Source: an uncultured Lachnospiraceae bacterium (GTDB lineage: Bacteria; Bacillota; Clostridia; Lachnospirales; Lachnospiraceae). From it: a stretch of 9,498 nucleotides of DNA. Both the position numbers and the translations under genes were made by a program. The DNA is taken from NCBI GenBank assembly GCA_949076555.1, contig CARUOB010000031.1, forward strand, positions 21,876 through 31,373, written 5' to 3'. The stretch's first letter is position 1, and the number at the start of each line of letters is the position of its first letter. Below are positions 1 to 3,975 of this stretch, one piece after another. The notes beneath the pieces are model-generated. The model worked only from the letters and a program-made list of their open reading frames with translations. It did no database searches and was not told the origin of the DNA.

Positions 1-24
1 ATCGAGAGCGGTCTTGGAGAATAA
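1..24 (+). CDS. Possible 3' end of an upstream gene (last 7 codons)
   Basis: The frame starting at base 1 reads I-E-S-G-L-G-E and stops at TAA 22-24, fifteen bases before a strong intrinsic terminator. That spacing is typical of a gene end. Too little is visible to name a product. The other two forward frames are also open here (to about 99 and 113), so the assignment rests only on the terminator position. Confidence 0.3.
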   Translation: MESGLGE

Positions 25-38
25 TGTCACGTTCGGAC

Positions 39-73
39 GACCCTGCTGTATTTTTATGCAGCGGGGTCTTTTT
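39..73 (+). terminator. Intrinsic terminator upstream of the leuA region
   Basis: GACCCTGCTG (39-48) pairs with CAGCGGGGTC (59-68) over ten contiguous pairs, one of them a T-G wobble. The loop is 10 bases and a five-T tract follows (69-73). This is a textbook rho-independent terminator. It probably ends the transcript of the preceding gene. A regulated attenuator for leuA is possible, but no leader elements are visible in the 38 bases before it. Confidence 0.85.
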
Positions 74-90
74 GCACGTAAGCAATGAGC

Positions 91-212
91 AGTGCGCAGA
101 CGTAAGATGAAAAAGCGGCAGCTTGCTGACGGCTTTTTCGGATTGCGGATGCATAGGGCGAAAGCCCGTGAGCGAGATGCAGCGAAGCGGAATCGAGCTG
201 CACTGCGTGACA
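91..212. repeat. Structured repeat unit 1 (full length, about 122 bp)
   Basis: The unit begins AGTGCGCAG (91-99) and recurs at 213. Its core, 108-179, matches 224-295 at 69 of 72 positions by eye, and all three differences are transitions. The core contains a hairpin with arms GAAAAAGC (109-116) and GCTTTTTC (132-139), an inner CAGC/GCTG pairing, and a GGGC-GAAA-GCCC tetraloop hairpin (156-167). A tail (180-212) absent from unit 2 can pair GCAGC (179-183) with GCTGC (197-201), or GCACT (200-204) with AGTGC (213-217). It resembles a REP/MITE-like dispersed intergenic repeat, but dispersal cannot be seen from one window. Confidence 0.8.
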
Positions 213-295
213 GAGTGCGCAGGTGAAAAAGCGGCAGCTTGCTGACGGTTTTTTCAGATTACGGATGCATAGGGCGAAAGCCCGTGAGCGAGATG
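213..295. repeat. Structured repeat unit 2 (partial, adjacent to leuA)
   Basis: This second copy begins AGTGCGCAG at 213, lacks eight bases found in unit 1 after that motif, and ends exactly at the same GCGAGATG boundary (295). One of the three core differences (C133 to T249) turns a G-C pair of the main stem into a G-U pair, so the hairpin is preserved. The GGGC-GAAA-GCCC tetraloop is identical. It ends 12 bases before the leuA ribosome binding site, so in any transcript from upstream it would form much of the leuA leader. Confidence 0.8.
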
Positions 296-307
296 ATAAC
301 ATCAAAA

Positions 308-313
308 GGGAGG
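308..313 (+). promoter_or_regulatory. Ribosome binding site of leuA
   Basis: GGGAGG lies 10 bases before the ATG at 324 and supports this start. No convincing sigma-70 promoter is visible between the terminator (39-73) and this site. Confidence 0.75.
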
Positions 314-323
314 AATACCAGTC

Positions 324-2006
324 ATGTTAAATTATAAGAGATATCGCAGAAACCCGGTGGTGGATTACCCCGAAAGGGAGTGGGCCGACAAACAGATCGA
401 GAAGGCGCCCATCTGGTGCAGCGTGGATCTGCGCGACGGCAATCAAGCGCTGATCGACCCAATGGTAGTATCTGAAAAAATTGAGTTCTTCAATTATCTC
501 ATCAAACTTGGCTTCAAGGAAATCGAAATCGGTTTCCCGGCGGCCAGCCAGATCGAATTTGATTTTCTGCGTCAGCTTGTGGACCGGAAACTGATTCCCG
601 ACGATGTGGTGGTACAGGTTCTGACACAGTGCCGCGAGGAGCTTGTGGAGCGCACTTTCGCGTCCATCGAGGGCTGTAAGCAGGCCATTGTGCATATTTA
701 CAACTCCACCTCCACCCTGCAAAGGGACGTGGTTTTCCATATGAGCCGCGAGGAGATCATAAACATAGCCGTTGAGGGAACAAAGATGGTGAAGCGTCAC
801 GCAGAGAAATTCCCCGGAAAGGTTATTCTGGAATACTCTCCCGAGAGCTTTACCGGCACCGAGCTTGACTACGCGCTGGAAGTCTGCAACGCGGTGCAGC
901 GGGAATGGGGACCGACCAAAGAAAATCCCATGATTATCAATCTCCCCTCCACAGTGGAAATGACCACGCCCAATGTCTTTGCGGACAGAATCGAGTGGAT
1001 GAACAAGCATCTGGAAAACAGGGAAGCCATTATTTTAAGCATACATCCCCATAACGACAGAGGAACCGGCGTGGCGACGGCGGAGCTTGCTCTGCTTGCA
1101 GGCGCGGATCGCGTGGAAGGCACGCTCTTCGGAAACGGTGAGAGAACCGGAAACGTGGATATTTTAAATATTGCCTACAATATGTTCTCGCAGGGAATCG
1201 ACCCTGAGCTTGCCATCGAGCATGTAAACGAGAGCATTGAGATTTACGAAAGATGCTGTAAGATTCCTGTACACCCAAGACACCCCTATGCGGGCAAGCT
1301 GGTGTTTACCGCTTTCTCAGGCTCTCATCAGGATGCCATCAACAAGGGCACGAAGGCAATGCGGGAGCGCAATAACGAATATTGGGAAGTACCCTATCTG
1401 CCCATTGATCCGGCGGATATCGGACGGGAATACGAACCCATCGTTCGCATCAATTCCCAGTCCGGAAAGGGCGGCGTGGCCTTTGTCATGGATACTTATT
1501 TCGGCTTTAAACTGCCGAAGGGAATGCACAGGGAGTTCGCCAATGTGATTCAGGCCATTTCCGAAAAACAGGGCGAGGTCAGCCCGGACCAGATCATGGA
1601 AAGCTTCCGTCAGGAGTATCTGTTAAAGAAAGAGCCCATCCATTTCAGAAGACTGCGCGTGGATGATCTGAGTGAGGAGACGGAGTCCGAGTTTGATACG
1701 AAGGTAACCGTGGTTTATACCGACAAGGGCGTGGAGAAACGCTTCGAGGCGGTGGGCAACGGTCCTATCGATGCGGTGAAGCGGGGTCTGCAAGAGACCC
1801 TTGATATCAATGTCAAGATTCTCGATTATGAGGAGCACGCACTCCAGAGCGGTTCCAACTCTCAGGCGGCTGCCTACATTCATCTGCTGGATGCGGAGAG
1901 CGGCAGCGTGACCTACGGCGTGGGCGTCAGCTCCAATATCACGAGGGCTTCTGTACGGGCAATCTTCTCGGCAGTGAACCGGCTGGGACTTGGGGAGCAC
2001 AAGTAA
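324..2006 (+). CDS. leuA: 2-isopropylmalate synthase (type 2, LeuA2-like)
   Basis: This enzyme catalyses the first committed step of leucine biosynthesis, condensing acetyl-CoA with 2-oxoisovalerate in the cytoplasm. The 560 residues carry the DRE-TIM metallolyase barrel: the DLRDGNQ motif (35-41), YSPESFTGTE (171-180), the metal-binding HPHND (241-245), GNGERTGN (270-277), and SHQDAINKG (334-342) with YEPIVRINSQSGKGG (370-384), which match the type-2 (mycobacterial/yeast) form rather than the type-1 E. coli form. The C-terminal part, about 440-556, has the length and pattern of the LeuA dimer/allosteric domain, implying feedback inhibition by leucine. The frame is intact and all recognised active-site motifs are present. 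No other leucine or isoleucine-valine gene is in view. The start is supported by GGGAGG at 308-313 and the usual N-terminal sequence. Confidence 0.96.
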   Translation: MLNYKRYRRNPVVDYPEREWADKQIEKAPIWCSVDLRDGNQALIDPMVVSEKIEFFNYLIKLGFKEIEIGFPAASQIEFDFLRQLVDRKLIPDDVVVQVLTQCREELVERTFASIEGCKQAIVHIYNSTSTLQRDVVFHMSREEIINIAVEGTKMVKRHAEKFPGKVILEYSPESFTGTELDYALEVCNAVQREWGPTKENPMIINLPSTVEMTTPNVFADRIEWMNKHLENREAIILSIHPHNDRGTGVATAELALLAGADRVEGTLFGNGERTGNVDILNIAYNMFSQGIDPELAIEHVNESIEIYERCCKIPVHPRHPYAGKLVFTAFSGSHQDAINKGTKAMRERNNEYWEVPYLPIDPADIGREYEPIVRINSQSGKGGVAFVMDTYFGFKLPKGMHREFANVIQAISEKQGEVSPDQIMESFRQEYLLKKEPIHFRRLRVDDLSEETESEFDTKVTVVYTDKGVEKRFEAVGNGPIDAVKRGLQETLDINVKILDYEEHALQSGSNSQAAAYIHLLDAESGSVTYGVGVSSNITRASVRAIFSAVNRLGLGEHK

Positions 2007-2027
2007 TTAACGCGGTTCACCTTTCGC

Positions 2028-2045
2028 CAAAATGATTACATTTTG
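2028..2045 (+). other. Small perfect hairpin in the leader of the small peptide gene
   Basis: CAAAATG (2028-2034) and CATTTTG (2039-2045) are perfect inverted repeats around a 4-base loop, 17 bases upstream of the peptide's Shine-Dalgarno sequence. No T tract follows, so it is a poor terminator for leuA. A 5'-UTR structure is more likely. Confidence 0.5.
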
Positions 2046-2062
2046 AGAACTTCCGATATCCT

Positions 2063-2071
2063 GGAGGTGAT
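2063..2071 (+). promoter_or_regulatory. Very strong Shine-Dalgarno sequence of the small peptide
   Basis: GGAGGTGAT is fully complementary to the 3' end of 16S rRNA and places GGAGG seven bases before ATG 2075. A site this strong before a 53-codon frame is good evidence that the frame is translated. Confidence 0.8.
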
Positions 2072-2074
2072 ACA

Positions 2075-2236
2075 ATGGAAAATTTTCGAAAGGTAAAGGA
2101 TATGGTGATAGAAACGACAGTAGGGATTGTTGGTATTGTCGTGACGATAATCAGCATCATCGTCACGACGGTCAATACCATCCAATCATACAAGATACAT
2201 AAACATCAGAAAAGCGACCGCCCCCACCACGGATGA
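2075..2236 (+). CDS. Small single-pass membrane peptide, candidate type I toxin
   Basis: The 53-residue peptide has a charged N-terminus (MENFRKVKD), one hydrophobic segment rich in Ile, Val and Thr at about residues 14-36, and a basic, histidine-rich C-terminus ending KSDRPHHG. Size and layout match holin-like or Fst/TxpA-type toxins of Firmicutes, which insert in the membrane. I cannot assign it to a named family. Support for a real gene comes from the perfect Shine-Dalgarno sequence at 2063, a terminator hairpin overlapping its last codons (residues 46-53 and the stop), and a consensus promoter facing it from 2332. The codons for the membrane segment also form a 23-bp hairpin (2125-2187), which is unusual in coding DNA. 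No good promoter for it was found, and candidates near 2004-2009 are weak. Read-through from leuA is possible. The alternative is a structured non-coding RNA whose frame is incidental. Confidence 0.72.
   Translation: MENFRKVKDMVIETTVGIVGIVVTIISIIVTTVNTIQSYKIHKHQKSDRPHHG
2125..2187 (+). other. Long hairpin inside the small peptide gene
   Basis: Three blocks pair in nested order: GATTG (2125-2129) with CAATC (2183-2187), TGGTATT (2131-2137) with AATACCA (2174-2180), and GTCGTGACGAT (2138-2148) with ATCGTCACGAC (2159-2169). This gives 23 Watson-Crick pairs around a 10-base loop, with a 4-base bulge (2170-2173) and a small internal loop. It covers codons 17 to 38, most of the membrane segment. 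Confidence 0.85.
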
Positions 2237-2297
2237 GTTGCTTTTTTGATATGTAGCTGAAATCCAAGGTGAACCGTTTGCTATAGGTAACACCTTT
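2206..2297 (-). ncRNA. Predicted antisense (antitoxin-like) RNA, about 90 nt
   Basis: A transcript from the promoter at 2304-2332 should start near 2297 as AAAGGUGUUACC and end at the hairpin at 2210-2245. Its 5' part folds into a hairpin: AAGGUG-UU-ACC (2296-2286) pairs with GGU-U-CACCUU (2275-2266) around the 10-base loop UAUAGCAAAC. The 3' part is the terminator hairpin, antisense to the end of the peptide gene. The same 5' arm can instead pair in trans with GGUUCACCUUU at 2014-2024 in the peptide's leader. Size, two-hairpin form and convergent orientation match type I antitoxins. Ends are predicted from sequence only. Confidence 0.65.
2210..2247 (+). terminator. Hairpin shared by peptide mRNA and antisense RNA (bidirectional terminator)
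   Basis: AAAAGCGAC (2210-2218) pairs with GTTGCTTTT (2237-2245) over nine pairs, one of them a wobble. Rightward transcripts run into six Ts (2242-2247), a good terminator. Leftward transcripts end in a shorter CTTTTCTG tail, which is weaker. The peptide's stop codon (2234-2236) lies in the loop. Convergent RNAs ending in one bidirectional terminator are a known feature of the par/fst type I locus. Confidence 0.75.
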
Positions 2298-2303
2298 AAA
2301 ATT

Positions 2304-2332
2304 ATAATATCGCAGGCATCCGGTCATGTCAA
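2304..2332 (-). promoter_or_regulatory. Near-consensus sigma-70/SigA promoter for the antisense RNA
   Basis: On the minus strand, TTGACA (2332-2327) and TATTAT (2309-2304) are separated by exactly 17 bases. The -35 is a perfect match and the -10 is five of six. AT-rich DNA (2333-2363) lies upstream where an UP element would be. No leftward reading frame follows, so it most likely drives a non-coding RNA. It is the best promoter I found in the window. Confidence 0.8.
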
Positions 2333-2336
2333 CATA

Positions 2337-2357
2337 TTTTGATAATAAATATCAAAA
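2337..2357. promoter_or_regulatory. AT-rich dyad between antisense promoter and deacylase gene
   Basis: TTTTGAT (2337-2343) and ATCAAAA (2351-2357) form a perfect 7-bp inverted repeat with a 7-base spacer. It sits just upstream of the leftward -35 and about 60 bases before the deacylase start, so it could serve as an operator for either. No clear deacylase promoter was found: TTGACT at 2371 has no -10 at proper spacing. Confidence 0.35.
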
Positions 2358-2400
2358 TAAAATATCAGAGTTGACTTAATAACAAATATATAGAGCGTGA

Positions 2401-2406
2401 AGGAGG
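2401..2406 (+). promoter_or_regulatory. Ribosome binding site of the SIR2-family gene
   Basis: AGGAGG ends seven bases before ATG 2414 and fixes this start. Confidence 0.85.
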
Positions 2407-2413
2407 TAACTTT

Positions 2414-3130
2414 ATGGAGAATCTTGAACTGCTAAAACAGTGGGTAAGCGAATCGGATAACATCGTTTTCTTCGGCGGCGCGGGAGTGTCCACGGAGAGC
2501 GGCATTCCGGATTTCCGGAGTGTGGACGGCCTCTACAACCAGCAGTACGACTATCCCCCTGAAACCATCCTGAGTCATACCTTTTACAGAAAAAATACCG
2601 AGGAATTTTACAGATTTTATCGAAACAAAATGCTGTGTCTGGACGCGAAGCCCAATGCCGCCCATTTAAAGCTGGCGCAATGGGAACAGAAAGGAAAACT
2701 TAAGGCGGTGGTGACCCAGAATATAGACGGCCTTCACCAGGCGGCCGGCAGTGAAAAGGTGTACGAGCTTCACGGCTCTGTTCTGCGCAACTTCTGCGAG
2801 CGCTGCCATAAATTTTACGATGTGCATTATATTGCCGATTCAGAGGGCGTGCCGAAATGCACATGCGGCGGCGATATCAAACCGGACGTGGTTCTCTATG
2901 AAGAGGGGTTGGACCAAAACACACTCACGGGTGCGATCCGCGCCATCAGTGAAGCGGATGTGCTGATTGTAGGCGGCACCTCTCTGGCCGTTTATCCGGC
3001 CGCGGGACTTCTGGATTATTACAACGGCAATAAGCTGGTGCTCGTCAATAAGACGCCTACCGCAAGGGACGGCATTGCGGATCTGGTGGTGCAGGGAAGC
3101 ATCGGGGAGATCTTCTCACAATTGGATTAA
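2414..3130 (+). CDS. cobB: NAD-dependent protein deacylase, SIR2/CobB family
   Basis: Sirtuins remove acetyl or other acyl groups from protein lysines, consuming NAD+ and releasing nicotinamide and O-acyl-ADP-ribose. In bacteria a common target is acetyl-CoA synthetase. The 238 residues are a complete bacterial sirtuin: the NAD-binding GAGVSTESGIPDFRS (22-36), TQNIDGLH (101-108), ELHGS with the catalytic His120, a four-cysteine zinc site (C128, C131, C149, C151), KPDVVLYEE (156-164), and GTSLAVYPA (188-196). No N-terminal extension or extra domain is present. The AGGAGG at 2401 supports the start. The DUF951 gene follows 41 bases after the stop, so the two are probably co-transcribed. The substrate cannot be told from sequence, and deacetylase versus desuccinylase remains open because the usual acyl-pocket Tyr/Arg pair was not located with confidence. 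Confidence 0.95.
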   Translation: MENLELLKQWVSESDNIVFFGGAGVSTESGIPDFRSVDGLYNQQYDYPPETILSHTFYRKNTEEFYRFYRNKMLCLDAKPNAAHLKLAQWEQKGKLKAVVTQNIDGLHQAAGSEKVYELHGSVLRNFCERCHKFYDVHYIADSEGVPKCTCGGDIKPDVVLYEEGLDQNTLTGAIRAISEADVLIVGGTSLAVYPAAGLLDYYNGNKLVLVNKTPTARDGIADLVVQGSIGEIFSQLD

Positions 3131-3171
3131 ACTTCAAAAACTTTTTAGCAGGCTTTGTTAAGGTGAACAGT

Positions 3172-3351
3172 ATGGACATTCGGGTAAGCGACATTTTGAA
3201 AATGAAAAAGAAACATCCCTGCGGTTCTTCGGAGTGGGAAGTACTGAGAATCGGCGCAGACTTCCGGTTAAAATGTGTCGGCTGCGGACATCAGATTATG
3301 ATTCCACGGGTGAAAGCCGAGAAGAATGTGCGGGGTATCACGCGGAAATAA
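3172..3351 (+). CDS. DUF951 family small protein
   Basis: The 59-residue protein matches the pattern of the DUF951 family, small cytoplasmic Firmicutes proteins of unknown function: VSDILKMKKKHPCG (5-18), EWEVLRIGADFRLKC (21-35), and VGCGHQIMIPR (36-46). Cys35 and Cys38 with neighbouring Cys17 and His40 suggest metal binding or a structural thiol site. This is inference. An in-frame GTG at 3163 would add three residues, but it lies within AAGGTGA (3160-3166), the likely ribosome binding site of ATG 3172. I therefore choose 3172. The gene lies 41 bases after the deacylase and ends before a terminator-like hairpin, consistent with a two-gene unit. Confidence 0.88.
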   Translation: MDIRVSDILKMKKKHPCGSSEWEVLRIGADFRLKCVGCGHQIMIPRVKAEKNVRGITRK

Positions 3352-3365
3352 ATAGGTTGAAGCAG

Positions 3366-3407
3366 CAAGCGGCGCACGGAAGCAAAACCTACGCCGCTTG
3401 TTCATTT
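3366..3407 (+). terminator. Hairpin between convergent genes (terminator)
   Basis: CAAGCGGCG (3366-3374) pairs perfectly with CGCCGCTTG (3392-3400), giving a 9-bp stem with a 17-base loop. An imperfect T-rich tail TTCATTT follows on the + strand. It probably ends the deacylase/DUF951 transcript. It may also act for the opposing repressor gene that ends at 3410, though no T tract follows on that strand. Confidence 0.65.
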
Positions 3408-3409
3408 CC

Positions 3410-3745
3410 CTAACAGCCAAAGGCTGACTGCTTTTCCAGTGCCTCCAAAAAAACATCCACATTTTCCTGCTTCCAAAATCGAACAAATTGCTCCGCCATT
3501 TCCCCCAAATAATCCTTTTGCAGTACAAGTATCTGATAATAAAACACCCGTCCCTGCCTGTAATGTTTTAAATACCCCTTCCGGACAAGCCTCGCCAAAA
3601 AAGTGGAAACAGTCTGCGGTTTCCACTCTTTATGATACGTCTCGTTTACTCTCTCTGTGATACCTGCCAGATCCAGTTCCTTATCCGCATCCCACACCGT
3701 CTTCATTACCATTTCTTCACAATTTGTCAAATTTTGAAATTCCAT
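3410..3745 (-). CDS. BlaI/MecI/CopY-family transcriptional repressor
   Basis: The 111-residue protein is a short member of the penicillinase-repressor family, winged-helix dimers that repress beta-lactamase, copper or other genes until cleaved by a BlaR1/MecR1 protease or released by metal. The N-terminal winged helix is clear: LTNCEEMVMKTVW (6-18), then WKPQTVSTFLARLVRKGYL (41-59) covering the recognition helix, then the wing HYRQGRVFYYQ (61-71). The rest (about 78-105) is the short helical dimerisation part. No BlaR1/MecR1 homologue, beta-lactamase or copper ATPase is in view. The divergent neighbour is a MATE transporter, which is a possible target by inference. GGAGGAGAGG upstream (3761-3752 on the minus strand) supports the start. 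Confidence 0.88.
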   Translation of the reverse strand: MEFQNLTNCEEMVMKTVWDADKELDLAGITERVNETYHKEWKPQTVSTFLARLVRKGYLKHYRQGRVFYYQILVLQKDYLGEMAEQFVRFWKQENVDVFLEALEKQSAFGC

Positions 3746-3766
3746 ATACAGCCTCTCCTCCGTCTT

Positions 3767-3782
3767 AAACTGTTTATAGTTT
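3767..3782. promoter_or_regulatory. Dyad with -10-like core upstream of the BlaI-type gene
   Basis: AAACT (3767-3771) and AGTTT (3778-3782) are inverted repeats. The 6-base spacer contains TATAAA on the minus strand, a possible -10 of the repressor gene about 28 bases before its ATG. This would suit an autoregulatory operator, but no good -35 is present and it does not match the TACAnnTGTA core typical of the family. Confidence 0.3.
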
Positions 3783-3797
3783 GTGCTATTTCGCTTA

Positions 3798-3816
3798 TTT
3801 CATCATATTTCATCAT
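3798..3816. repeat. Tandem TTTCATCAT direct repeat
   Basis: TTTCATCAT occurs at 3798-3806 and 3808-3816, ten bases or one helical turn apart, in the divergent region between the repressor and transporter genes. This spacing allows a protein to bind both on one DNA face. The sequence is low complexity, so chance is possible. Confidence 0.35.
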
Positions 3817-3939
3817 TCATTTAAAGGCAAGATAGAATTTGTCGCCAAATCAATATTTTGTTTATTTATTGACATGTACATCATAAAAAATATTTGCGCC
3901 ATACAGGTACCGTTATCGCTTCAAAAAAGAAAGAAACGG

Positions 3940-3969
3940 GTTGCATACGCGCAACAGATACGATAGAAT
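3940..3969 (+). promoter_or_regulatory. Candidate promoter and dyad of the MATE gene
   Basis: TTGCAT (3941-3946) and TAGAAT (3964-3969, five of six matches) are separated by 17 bases. The -35 is weak. A dyad, GTTGC (3940-3944) and GCAAC (3951-3955), overlaps the -35 and spacer, as operators often do. Transcription would start at about 3976, the first base of the MATE start codon. Confidence 0.45.
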
Positions 3970-3975
3970 GATGGA

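Noticed and set aside
1..75. T-box riboswitch controlling leuA
   Set aside because: The terminator is present, but no T-box motif (TGGTACCGCG-like) is visible before it. Only 38 bases are available, so it cannot be fully excluded.
91..295. CRISPR-like array
   Set aside because: Only two copies, a 72-base conserved core, and no short repeat/variable spacer pattern.
54..305. 83-codon leftward open frame across the repeats
   Set aside because: It consists of the two repeat units read antisense, has no ribosome binding site and resembles no protein I know. The duplication explains its composition.
2013..2276. Small mobile element with 11-bp terminal inverted repeats (CGGTTCACCTT/AAGGTGAACCG)
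   Set aside because: Flanking bases show no target duplication, and the repeats are better explained as pairing arms of the two predicted RNAs.
3163..3171. GTG start for the DUF951 protein
   Set aside because: The GTG lies inside AAGGTGA, the likely ribosome binding site for ATG 3172.
3872..3881. ATGTACAT palindrome as a BlaI-type operator
   Set aside because: The family core is TACAnnTGTA, with two bases between the half-sites. This palindrome does not match and is too short to be convincing.
3869..3897. TTGACA at 3869 as the main MATE promoter
   Set aside because: At 16-17 bases there is only TATTTG/ATTTGC, a poor -10. The TAGAAT at 3964 is better placed.
3781..3966. 61-codon rightward frame before the MATE gene
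   Set aside because: It begins at TTG with no ribosome binding site, lies in AT-rich regulatory DNA and has no recognisable pattern.
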